Shown here: positions 8,788 to 16,337 of the stretch, piece by piece
How positions within the stretch are numbered: the stretch's first letter is position 1
Layout: every line of letters begins with the position of its first letter
DNA from: an uncultured Alphaproteobacteria bacterium
GTDB taxonomy: Bacteria > Pseudomonadota > Alphaproteobacteria > Rhodobacterales > Rhodobacteraceae
DNA: 64,000 bases
Assembly (NCBI GenBank): GCA_902596985.1
Contig: CACJWR010000001.1
Location: 62,001 to 126,000, forward strand
Direction: 5' to 3'
Notes under the pieces: model-generated
The model's database searches: none
What the model saw: only the letters and a program-made list of their open reading frames with translations
Told to the model about the DNA's origin: nothing
Program-made: the position numbers and the translations under genes

Positions 8788-9444
8788 CTATTCTTTTGGT
8801 TCAGGTAAAGGTTTTAATTTGTTAAGTTCAGGCAAAAGCAATCTTTCTTCTTCATTTTTTGGCTCAAAGTAACTGCCTAAAATAGATTTTCTTTTCTTTA
8901 GAGAATGAAGTTTTACAAGCTTTACATACTTATCGTATACGGCATCCACTTTGTTTCTTGAGTTATGCATAGTAACGCCGTCAATGAATTCATTTTCCAA
9001 TGCAGCTTTAAGTCTCTGTGAAGTGTTTCCTCTAATTTTTGTCAAACTGCTTATTGCAGATCGGCTCATCGTAGCTATTTGATCTTCCATAGCCGTTAGA
9101 TCATCCAGCGTTGGCTTTGGCACGGTAACTGTAATTAGTTGCTGTTGCACGTCTGCTTTTACATTTTTAAATTCGTGCGCCTTTATCTCAGAAACTATCA
9201 ATGGAATATGTTCTCTACTAAATACAAGAAGCTCCAAAGTTCTGGGCGCTTTTCCAGCATAAATTTTGCTCAAATCAGCTATACGTCTAGGTTTTTTCTC
9301 AATCATTACCTTCATGCCAAAGAGCGCGTTCTTAAACCCTTCGCTAGAACCGACGTCTTTAATTAAAGTGCCAAAACTAATTATATAGTTCTCCATATTC
9401 GCTAGCGCTTCCGCTGAATAGGAGTCCTCAAAAACTTCAGCCAT
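8788..9444 (-). CDS. Ribosome recycling factor (RRF)-like protein, stand-alone and divergent
   Basis: The 218-residue protein is not annotated by an obvious motif, but reading it against Escherichia coli RRF from memory gives a nearly gap-free alignment over about residues 15-183. The spacing of SF..LIKDV, the LFGMKV strand, IADLSKI, RTLELLVFSRE, the TVTVPKPTLDDL hinge, KIRGNTSQRLK and the VDAVYDKYV helix follows RRF. The arginine of the RRF RNVRRDAN helix appears kept in TKIRGN. A 35-residue charged, proline-rich C-terminal tail is extra. The start codon has a strong GGGGGG ribosome binding site. Canonical frr usually lies beside tsf and pyrH in this class; here the neighbours are unrelated, so this is either a paralogue or a relocated divergent frr. 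The fold assignment is fairly firm; the function is not. Confidence 0.68.
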   Translation of the reverse strand: MAEVFEDSYSAEALANMENYIISFGTLIKDVGSSEGFKNALFGMKVMIEKKPRRIADLSKIYAGKAPRTLELLVFSREHIPLIVSEIKAHEFKNVKADVQQQLITVTVPKPTLDDLTAMEDQIATMSRSAISSLTKIRGNTSQRLKAALENEFIDGVTMHNSRNKVDAVYDKYVKLVKLHSLKKRKSILGSYFEPKNEEERLLLPELNKLKPLPEPKE

Positions 9445-9607
9445 TTTCCCCCCTTATTTGAATAATTCTTTTTTTATCCAAAAAAATTAATGCTATTCGC
9501 ATTTTATGATACACTATTTACAAACAAATTTCAAAACTTCTAAACTAATAGATATAAGTGTCGATTTTATAATCAACCAATATTTTAAAGAGAGTAACAA
9601 AAAAGAA

Positions 9608-9967
9608 ATGATAAAGCTGTTTTTTTTATACGTCCTTTTGATGTTTCCTGTCATCTCCTTGGCTGAGGGACGTATGTATGAAAATAAAAAAGAACCGCAC
9701 TGCACTCTTTGGGACACGATGAGGCTTAAGTGGCCACAAACAATAATGGGAAGAGAAAAGATTAAGTGCCGTAGAAGAGCCGCACTCTCTAACACAACTC
9801 CAGTAACATGTAGGTTTAAAAGTTGGAAATGGAATGACGACGATCCAACTCAGAGAATGTGTACTTATGTGAAAGCAGGGTCGAGAATGGATCCACCCGA
9901 GGTTACTATTGTTATTGAAGATAAAGGTGCTTGTCCCAGAGAATATAAATGTGCTCGTAACAAATAA
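9608..9967 (+). CDS. Small secreted cysteine-containing protein, unknown function
   Basis: The track starts at 9506, but ATG 9608 begins a clean signal peptide (MIKLFFLYVLLMFPVISLAEG) and is preferred, giving 119 residues. After likely cleavage behind SLA the mature protein is about 100 residues, basic and tryptophan-rich. It has six cysteines (HCTLW, IKCRR, TCRF, MCTYV, ACPRE, KCARN), an even number compatible with three disulphides in the periplasm. I recognise no family. It is flanked by the divergent RRF-like gene and a downstream membrane-anchored unknown in the same orientation, 68 bases away. Secretion is well supported; role is unknown. Confidence 0.6.
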   Translation: MIKLFFLYVLLMFPVISLAEGRMYENKKEPHCTLWDTMRLKWPQTIMGREKIKCRRRAALSNTTPVTCRFKSWKWNDDDPTQRMCTYVKAGSRMDPPEVTIVIEDKGACPREYKCARNK

Positions 9968-10035
9968 TATTTTTTTAAATTTTATTTTGCAAAAATATTG
10001 GTTTTTTAACTACTTTTTAGATTATTATCAGCAAC

Positions 10036-11040
10036 ATGAAGAATACAAATTCAACATACCCAAATGAAGTGATTTTTGTAAGACAACAGAATTCATTTAA
10101 TCTGCCAAAAGAAGAAACTGAGTACTTAGTAGAGAAACGAAATGATTTTGACGAGATAGAAAAGCTTGTAAGATTTTTTCCTGTTAAAGATGGAACTATT
10201 GAGCTCAAAATTGTATCGCCTGAATACTCTAAGTCATATAAACACGGTGATATTTATAGCATAAGCAAAAAAAAATCTGCTGGATTTAGTGAAGTCGAGC
10301 AAATTGTTGGCACGGGTATAATTTTAAATAACATTTACAAAAAAAATAAAGATTCCTTTTCAATACTCGGTTCAAGAGAATATTCAGATAAAATAAATGT
10401 CGCCATCCATTGTTTAAAAAGAGATAGCAAACAAATATCTAGCAAAGAAAAATCAGTTCTCGGAAGTTATACTCAGGGAGATCTAAACTTTGATGATTTG
10501 AGGGGTAGCGGTTTTTTTTCTCTGTCTTGTGGCAAAGCGAGCGACAATCTGGATTATAACTTTGGGGAAGAATTCTATTTAGAGGTATATCTAGACGATG
10601 ATACCTTTAGAGATCTACTTAGCAAGATTTATCATACTGAGTTTGAGGCTATTATTGTTAGATGTAACCTAGGTAATTTAAAAGGTGTATATGCGGAAAA
10701 ACCTACCGGGATATATACGGAAAATGGGTTTATAACCGACGGGCAAGCCTACAAGCTTTTATATGAAAAAGCGGACGTCTCCAATTATACAGAGATGCCT
10801 GATTACTTTGGATCTGTGGGCTCCATCTCAAAAGGCAACCCATTTATAGTCGATGTATATTATGCAAGCAAAGATTTAAAAAAACCCAAACCGAATAAAG
10901 CTAGGCAGACTCTCAAAGAACATAAACAAACTTTAGAAACTTTAAAGTTTGTTGGCTCTAATAATAAAGTGAATATCATAGTGTTATATATTTTGATGTT
11001 CTCGACGCTGTTATATCTCGCTGTTCAGTTTTTTGAATGA
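10036..11040 (+). CDS. Uncharacterised protein with a C-terminal membrane anchor
   Basis: This 334-residue protein has no signal peptide and is hydrophilic until a single transmembrane helix at the very C-terminus (about residues 312-331, IIVLYILMFSTLLYLAVQFF). The topology is therefore tail-anchored, with the bulk probably in the cytoplasm. The body is beta-rich by appearance, with a lysine/proline-rich KPKPNKARQ linker ahead of the helix and a possible short coiled coil (LKEHKQTLETLK). I do not recognise the family. Its 3' end overlaps the convergent iron-permease gene by 16 bases. Co-orientation with the small secreted protein upstream may mean joint transcription. Confidence 0.6.
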   Translation: MKNTNSTYPNEVIFVRQQNSFNLPKEETEYLVEKRNDFDEIEKLVRFFPVKDGTIELKIVSPEYSKSYKHGDIYSISKKKSAGFSEVEQIVGTGIILNNIYKKNKDSFSILGSREYSDKINVAIHCLKRDSKQISSKEKSVLGSYTQGDLNFDDLRGSGFFSLSCGKASDNLDYNFGEEFYLEVYLDDDTFRDLLSKIYHTEFEAIIVRCNLGNLKGVYAEKPTGIYTENGFITDGQAYKLLYEKADVSNYTEMPDYFGSVGSISKGNPFIVDVYYASKDLKKPKPNKARQTLKEHKQTLETLKFVGSNNKVNIIVLYILMFSTLLYLAVQFFE

Positions 11041-12665
11041 AAGAAGCTATTTAATTGGTTTTGTAGTAACAAAATCGGGATAAGTCCGGTAATTATAATG
11101 AAGAATGCTGGCAATGATGCCTCGATCATTAATTCGTCATGTGCGAACTGGTATGTATAAGTTGCGAGTGTTTCAAAGTTAAAAGGTCTTAGTATCAATG
11201 TCATTGGCAACTCTTTAACTATATCTACAAAAGTCAAAATCGCAGCAGCTATAATCGATGTCCTGATAAGGGGAAGAGTAATTTTATATGATGTAGATAT
11301 TGTGGAATAACCCAAACTTTTTGATGCATCAAATAAATTTGAGGGAATTCTAGAGTATCCTGAAATCACTCCTCCATAGGGAACAGCATAAAACCTTACT
11401 GTTAATGCGAATATAACTCCATATATCGTTCCTCCTAAAAAGACTATATTTCCTGTAAATTTATCTAAAAACCCAAAAAAAATAACTACACCTATAGCGA
11501 GCATAGTTCCAGGGAGAGCATATCCTGTAGCAGCAATATTGTAGATAATAACTAAAGCACGGTTTTTAGAAAAATACGCGCTAGAAGCTGAGAAAAAAGC
11601 AAGTAATATAATAATTAATGTGGCGGTTAAACCTATAAAAATAGTATTTAACAGTACAGGGAAAATCGCAAAAAAACTATCAGGTTTTAGCCCTATAAAA
11701 ACGTTATTTATCAATATAATTATTGGAACTATAAAACCAACTGAAATTGGCACTAAACAAAAGCAAATTGCAAATAGCGCTTTTTTCAAACTCAACTCTT
11801 TTGGTGAAATATTATTAAGTCTCTTAGAGGTATCATTGTATTTTTGGCTAGATCTTGCCTTTCTTTCTAGAACAAGCAAGATGATAATAAAAACAAAGGT
11901 CACTATCGCTATTTGCGATGCTGCAGATATACTATTCATCCCAATCCAAAGATTAAACATTCCCAGAGTAAGCGTTTGAACAGAGAAATATTCAACTGTT
12001 CCAAAATCTGACAGTACTTCCATCGCAACAAGGGCAAGACCTGCCACAATATATGGTCTGCACAAGGGCAAGCCAACTGCAAAAAATTTATTTCGGCCAT
12101 AAAGCGCCGCAGTCTCATACAAGCTTCTAGGAGAGTTATTAAAACCTGTTCGTGCCAAAATATATATATATGGGTAAAGTACAAAACCCATTACAAAAAT
12201 AGCACCCATCACTGATCTTATTTCAGGAAAATAATAGTCAGCTGCCGAGTTAAAACCAAATATGTTTCTTATAAGTCCTTGTACCGGTCCTGCGTACTCT
12301 AAAAAATCGGTATAGACATAAGCAATAATATAAGCCGGACAAGCTAGAGGTAGTATTAAAGCCCACTCTATTACTTTTTTGCCAAAAAAAGAGTAATAAG
12401 TAACAATCCAGGCCGTTGAAATACCTAAACCGCCTGCTAGGGTTAATACTCCTAAGAATAGGAATAAAGTATTCACTACGTATATAGGCAATACAGTGTT
12501 TACAAGGTGGACCCACAGATCTTGGTTACTTTCGAAAGCTGTCAGAAGTAAACTGAATATAGGACCAATTAAAAGGATAGATAGAAAAACAGCGGGAGAG
12601 TTTCTCAGTATACCATTATTTTTTGCCCAATGGTTAGTGTGAAATATTGCAGAATTACTTAAAAT
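11025..12665 (-). CDS. fbpB: Ferric iron ABC transporter permease, FbpB/AfuB type
   Basis: The protein is a fused two-half permease of the iron(III)/thiamine type. It has about 12 hydrophobic segments and two EAA-type loops, ETAALYGRNKFFAVGLPLCR and DASKSLGYSTISTSYKITLP. The ORF track begins at TTG 12491, but the same frame continues upstream and encodes a normal FbpB N-terminus with its first transmembrane helix (SPAVFLSILLIGPIFSLLL) and WVHLVNTVLPIYV. That extension contains no ATG, GTG or TTG before the in-frame stop inside fbpA. The start given, ATT one base after the fbpA stop, yields 546 residues and is a guess; CTG at 12608 is an alternative. It imports Fe3+ with FbpA; the ATPase partner is not in the window. 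Confidence 0.85.
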   Translation of the reverse strand: MLSNSAIFHTNHWAKNNGILRNSPAVFLSILLIGPIFSLLLTAFESNQDLWVHLVNTVLPIYVVNTLFLFLGVLTLAGGLGISTAWIVTYYSFFGKKVIEWALILPLACPAYIIAYVYTDFLEYAGPVQGLIRNIFGFNSAADYYFPEIRSVMGAIFVMGFVLYPYIYILARTGFNNSPRSLYETAALYGRNKFFAVGLPLCRPYIVAGLALVAMEVLSDFGTVEYFSVQTLTLGMFNLWIGMNSISAASQIAIVTFVFIIILLVLERKARSSQKYNDTSKRLNNISPKELSLKKALFAICFCLVPISVGFIVPIIILINNVFIGLKPDSFFAIFPVLLNTIFIGLTATLIIILLAFFSASSAYFSKNRALVIIYNIAATGYALPGTMLAIGVVIFFGFLDKFTGNIVFLGGTIYGVIFALTVRFYAVPYGGVISGYSRIPSNLFDASKSLGYSTISTSYKITLPLIRTSIIAAAILTFVDIVKELPMTLILRPFNFETLATYTYQFAHDELMIEASLPAFFIIITGLIPILLLQNQLNSFFHSKN

Positions 12666-12666
12666 T

Positions 12667-13680
12667 TTACCAACCTACTTTATCTATAATTTTTTGAGCT
12701 TCATAAGCTTTCAGGGCAATTGAGATGATAGGTAAACTGTCAGACTTGAAACTTCCCCAACTTTTTAGTTCTTCGGTAGTTTCAACATTTGGGTTCACCG
12801 GGTATTCAAAATTAATCTCTCCATACATTTTCTGAGAGGCCGCTTTTGATAAGAACTCTAATAAAGCCACTGCTTCTTTTTTATTTTTTGAATGTTTAGC
12901 AACGCCTCCACCCGATATATTTACATGTGCTCCCCTATCCTCTGCACCTTGATTCGGAAAAATTAAGCGAACACTTTTTGCCCATTCCCTTTGGCTTGGA
13001 TCGTCAGAATATTTTAATTTACCAAAATAGTAGTTATTTATAATAGATATGTCACACTGGCCTTCAAAGATCGCCTTTACTTGCGCTCTATCATTTCCTT
13101 GGGGCCTTCTAGCTAGATTACCCACGAATTTTTTTGCCCATTCCTCTGTTGCTTTCTCTCCAAGAGATAAAATAAGCGAAGCCATTAGGGCTCTATTATA
13201 TACATGGCTTCCTGGTCGGGAACACACCCTGCCTTTCCATTGTTCGTCGGCTAAGTCCTCGATTTTTGTAATTTGTCCCTCTTTTACTCTGTCCTTGGAC
13301 GTAACTATAATTCGTGATCGTTTTGATAAGGCAAACCACTTGTTTTCGGGACTTTTTAAATTCTGGGGAATGTTCCTATCCAGAATATCCGAATTTACTG
13401 ATGCGAGGAGATCGAGATCATCATATATATATAAGCGCCCAATATCTACCGTCAAAATGACATCAGCCGGACTATTCTTACCCTCTGCTTTCAGTCGTTG
13501 AGCTAAACCTTTAGTTGCATATACTACGTTAGTCTTTATTCCCGTTTCTTCAGTGAATTTTTCCAAAAAGGGGTTAATTAGAAAAGGTTGGCGGTGAGAG
13601 TAAATATTAACTTCAGCACCAATAACTGTATTAAACGAAAGGAATAAAAACGTAATAATGGATATAGGGTAGAAGTTCAT
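12667..13680 (-). CDS. fbpA: Ferric iron ABC transporter substrate-binding protein
   Basis: This 337-residue periplasmic protein has a signal peptide (FLFLSFNTVIGA) followed by EVNIYSHRQPF, the usual start of the mature Fe3+-binding FbpA/FutA fold. The NNYYFGKL segment near residue 218 carries the paired tyrosines that ligate ferric iron in this family. PADVILTVDIGRLY and GAHVNISGGGVAKH are further family landmarks. AAGGAG precedes the ATG. It follows the sterol-desaturase-like gene by 14 bases and is itself followed immediately by the permease, so the three form an operon. An ATPase gene is missing locally. Confidence 0.93.
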   Translation of the reverse strand: MNFYPISIITFLFLSFNTVIGAEVNIYSHRQPFLINPFLEKFTEETGIKTNVVYATKGLAQRLKAEGKNSPADVILTVDIGRLYIYDDLDLLASVNSDILDRNIPQNLKSPENKWFALSKRSRIIVTSKDRVKEGQITKIEDLADEQWKGRVCSRPGSHVYNRALMASLILSLGEKATEEWAKKFVGNLARRPQGNDRAQVKAIFEGQCDISIINNYYFGKLKYSDDPSQREWAKSVRLIFPNQGAEDRGAHVNISGGGVAKHSKNKKEAVALLEFLSKAASQKMYGEINFEYPVNPNVETTEELKSWGSFKSDSLPIISIALKAYEAQKIIDKVGW

Positions 13681-13694
13681 TAGGATTGCTCCTT

Positions 13695-14672
13695 TTATAT
13701 TTTAAAAATTTTATTTAGCGATTTGAAGCTGGATAGACTTTCTGCGGCAATATCTGAAATTTCTTTCAATGGTTTCAAATATAATTCCGTTATCGATGTA
13801 GGATTGAAGTCATTATCTTCAACCCCTAATATAAGATTATCAATATCCTCGGAGTGATGAAGCGATCCAAATATCCAATCCCATATCGCCAAAGCGGCTC
13901 CAAAGTTTTTATCGTAATGTCTTTCATCCAAAGAATGATGAAGCTGATGTTGAGCTGGTGAAATGAGAATTTTTTCTAACCAAACCCAATATTTGATGTC
14001 TATATGGGAGTGTCTTAAATTTGATCCAGCAACATGGAAAGAAAATACTAAAAAGTTGACTCCTAAAATAGTTACTAAATCTACCTTATCACCAAAAATG
14101 AAAAAGAACGTGGAAATCACTGTGCCTTGGGAAAATGCTCCTCTTAATGAAAATAGAATTCCCTCAAGAGGGTGTGTTCTATAAACAGTGATTGGATTTA
14201 AGGTCTCAGCCGAATGATGAACTTTGTGAAGAGCCCACAAAACAGGCCACTTATGCATCCATCTATGTACCCAGTATTTTGTAAAGTCGTCAAAAGTGAA
14301 AAAAACAAAAGTAAATAGTACTGCTACTACAAAAGTCGGGGTATCACTTAAGAAAGAAATAAGCCCACTTAACGGTATTGATAAAAGAGAATAGTAAAAA
14401 AATGTTGCAACGGCTAACTGAGTCAAAAGATACGGAGATAGTACCAACATTAGAACTCTATTAATTAAAAACATTTTGTAATCCGAGATTGCAGAACCTG
14501 ATAAGAGAATTTTCTTATCAAACACTTTAAAAATTGCTGATTTCAACCCCTTTTTCTTTATAAATACAAGCCATAAAAGCGCTATTAAGATGGATAACGC
14601 AATGTACCCAAGGAAAACTCTTTTCTTTGGATCAACAAAGTGATGGAAAATATCGCCAATATATTCTAACAT
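13695..14672 (-). CDS. Sterol desaturase / fatty acid hydroxylase superfamily membrane protein
   Basis: The 325-residue protein has several transmembrane segments and the histidine clusters of the membrane di-iron hydroxylase family: HRWMH, LHKVHH and QHQLHH, spaced as expected for an eight-histidine non-haem di-iron site on the cytoplasmic face. Members hydroxylate or desaturate sterols, carotenoids and fatty acyl lipids using oxygen; the lipid substrate here is unknown. It has an AGGA ribosome binding site and heads the fbpA-fbpB operon. A di-iron enzyme in an iron-uptake operon may simply need iron, or may modify membrane lipids under iron limitation. That link is inference. Confidence 0.88.
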   Translation of the reverse strand: MLEYIGDIFHHFVDPKKRVFLGYIALSILIALLWLVFIKKKGLKSAIFKVFDKKILLSGSAISDYKMFLINRVLMLVLSPYLLTQLAVATFFYYSLLSIPLSGLISFLSDTPTFVVAVLFTFVFFTFDDFTKYWVHRWMHKWPVLWALHKVHHSAETLNPITVYRTHPLEGILFSLRGAFSQGTVISTFFFIFGDKVDLVTILGVNFLVFSFHVAGSNLRHSHIDIKYWVWLEKILISPAQHQLHHSLDERHYDKNFGAALAIWDWIFGSLHHSEDIDNLILGVEDNDFNPTSITELYLKPLKEISDIAAESLSSFKSLNKIFKI

Positions 14673-14717
14673 TTTATTCCTAACTTATATAAGGCCCTTT
14701 TAAGGTATTTAGGAGCC

Positions 14718-14746
14718 TTCCCCCGTGACTAGGAAATCCGGGGGAA
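14718..14746. terminator. Candidate hairpin between the DUF4856 gene and the sterol desaturase gene
   Basis: An exact 8-bp inverted repeat (TTCCCCCG / CGGGGGAA) encloses a 13-base loop, just downstream of the DUF4856 stop codon on the minus strand. It is unusually GC-rich for this AT-rich window. There is no clear T-run after it, so it may act as an attenuator or an mRNA-stabilising hairpin and need not be a simple intrinsic terminator. Confidence 0.42.
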
Positions 14747-14767
14747 AGCTGGAGAAGGAAAGCTCTT

Positions 14768-16144
14768 TTAGTCGTTTTCCGCGCTATCGGAGCTTCCTAC
14801 CTTTGACGCCAAAGAGGACATATCTGCTAACATGTCGTTTCCTTTTGCTTTGACACCAAACTTTTCGACCATCAGCTTTTGGATTTTAAGCATGTGTAGC
14901 TTAAACTCACCCCAAGACTGAGCTTCTTCCTTGATGTAATTTCCCGCAGAATCTACACCTGTTACTTGAGAAGCATTCATTAGAACTGGCCCCATACCTG
15001 TAAGCCTGTTTAGTTTCACGGCTGTTTCACCCAAGTTTGATTTGCCCGTCTGAAGAGCTAGTGCAAAACCTTTCAATTCTCCCCAATGCTTTGCGTAAGT
15101 GGAGAAGGCTTTATCTGAGTAATTTTCTTCAAGCTTTACGATATCCTTATAAACGGAACCCGCATACTTAAAAACAGACTCGGCAATAACCTTTTCCCAA
15201 TTTGCATTGATTACGGCGATGTGACCTTGCAATGCAGCTTTTTCAGATGATGAAAGCTTCTCACCTTTTGCTCCTGCAATTATCTTTCTACCGTCTAAAA
15301 AAGCCTGAGTAACTGTATTATAATAATTTGTCTTACCACCTTTATCAAAGCTTGATGCATAGTATGCGTGCGCAAAATTGTACTCGCTCTTGAGATCTAC
15401 TACACCGTCTTTGTTTTGGTCTGCGGCAGCCATATCCTTCATTTTAGTGATATCGTAGTTTTGCTTTGCACTTAGACCGAGCCCATGGGAGACGGCACCC
15501 CAATACCCAAATGCTTCATCCCAAGCATGCTCTTTATAGGTATAATAAGCTCCGTCCTTATATGGCTTATCATTTGTCTTTGAGCCAGGAGCCATCTTTT
15601 CATCTAAATAATTATCAACTGCTTGGTTATAAAACACAGCACCCATTGCAAATTTTGAAATCAATTGAGGATAGTTATAACCTGTAGCGGGGTCAAAACC
15701 TCCTTTTGTCTGAGCCGCTTTTTTAATCATAAACTCAATAACTTCTGGTCCAGTCATTTGACCAGGCCATCCATTTATAATGCCCTTATAAGTTTTACCA
15801 GACAGATTTTTACCTTTGCTGATTTGGTTTAACGTTGTTTGCTTTATTTTAAAATCACCTTTTGTTTTGGGTGCAATAATATCAAGGTCCTCTTTACTTC
15901 CCTTGAAATAATTCATCATCTGAGCTTCAATTTCAGCAGCGTTAGACCCTCCATCACCTTTCCCAGCTAGTTTTTTTAGAGAATCATGTAAAACATGTCT
16001 TGCTATCTGCCCTGAGTAAGAGACTGAGTTAGTCTTGTCTCCAGTATAACCTTTCAGTGTAATTGGAAACTTTGAATAAAAATGATGTGCTGCTACCTCT
16101 GTCACTACAAATACCGCAACAATCATAACGATAAGTTTTTTCAT
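14768..16144 (-). CDS. DUF4856 domain-containing protein, imelysin-like, probably periplasmic and iron-regulated
   Basis: The preferred start is ATG 16144 (AAGGA seven bases upstream); the track TTG at 16159 adds five residues. The 458-residue product has a signal peptide (KKLIVMIVAVFVVTEVAA), then a helical domain with YNYPQLISKFAMGAVFYNQ and HAWDEAFGYWGA segments that I associate with the DUF4856 family, which is related to imelysin-type iron-linked envelope proteins. A DQNKDGVVD loop near residue 245 resembles a calcium-binding EF-hand/dockerin loop. It is divergent from a metal transporter, with a strong Fur box between them, and upstream of the fbp genes. A role in iron handling is therefore likely, though the biochemical function is unknown. 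Confidence 0.8.
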   Translation of the reverse strand: MKKLIVMIVAVFVVTEVAAHHFYSKFPITLKGYTGDKTNSVSYSGQIARHVLHDSLKKLAGKGDGGSNAAEIEAQMMNYFKGSKEDLDIIAPKTKGDFKIKQTTLNQISKGKNLSGKTYKGIINGWPGQMTGPEVIEFMIKKAAQTKGGFDPATGYNYPQLISKFAMGAVFYNQAVDNYLDEKMAPGSKTNDKPYKDGAYYTYKEHAWDEAFGYWGAVSHGLGLSAKQNYDITKMKDMAAADQNKDGVVDLKSEYNFAHAYYASSFDKGGKTNYYNTVTQAFLDGRKIIAGAKGEKLSSSEKAALQGHIAVINANWEKVIAESVFKYAGSVYKDIVKLEENYSDKAFSTYAKHWGELKGFALALQTGKSNLGETAVKLNRLTGMGPVLMNASQVTGVDSAGNYIKEEAQSWGEFKLHMLKIQKLMVEKFGVKAKGNDMLADMSSLASKVGSSDSAEND

Positions 16145-16159
16145 TATATAATCCTTCAA

Positions 16160-16192
16160 TTTTAATTCCGACTATCCCAGTCAGGATTAAAA
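16160..16192. promoter_or_regulatory. Imperfect inverted repeat in the leader of the DUF4856 gene
   Basis: Arms of 14 bases (TTTTAATTCCGACT and AGTCAGGATTAAAA) match at 12 positions around a 5-base spacer. The repeat ends about 16 bases before the DUF4856 start codon on the minus strand, just ahead of its ribosome binding site. It could be an operator or an RNA hairpin. It does not look like the Fur box further upstream. Confidence 0.4.
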
Positions 16193-16290
16193 TTGACTAA
16201 TTTACTCGCCTTTGTCAATAACTATTCTGACTAAAAAAGTAATGATTGAAAAAAATTGGAATTATCTAGCTTAAGAACTATTTTTTTATT

Positions 16291-16309
16291 GCAAATGATA
16301 ATCATTATC
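16291..16309. promoter_or_regulatory. Fur-type iron/manganese box in the divergent DUF4856/transporter promoter region
   Basis: GCAAATGATAATCATTATC matches the classical 19-base Fur consensus GATAATGATAATCATTATC at 17 of 19 positions. It lies 28 bases upstream of the transporter start and about 147 bases upstream of the DUF4856 start. In alphaproteobacteria Fur homologues often respond to manganese (Mur), so either metal may be the signal. Confidence 0.75.
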
Positions 16310-16337
16310 AAGTAGACATTTTAGAGAAAGTTTTAAG

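Noticed and set aside
11936-12516. Antisense-frame ORFs 11936..12184 and 12250..12516
   Set aside because: They lie in other frames of the same strand inside fbpB and its upstream extension, which has clear family similarity; they have no ribosome binding site or recognisable product.
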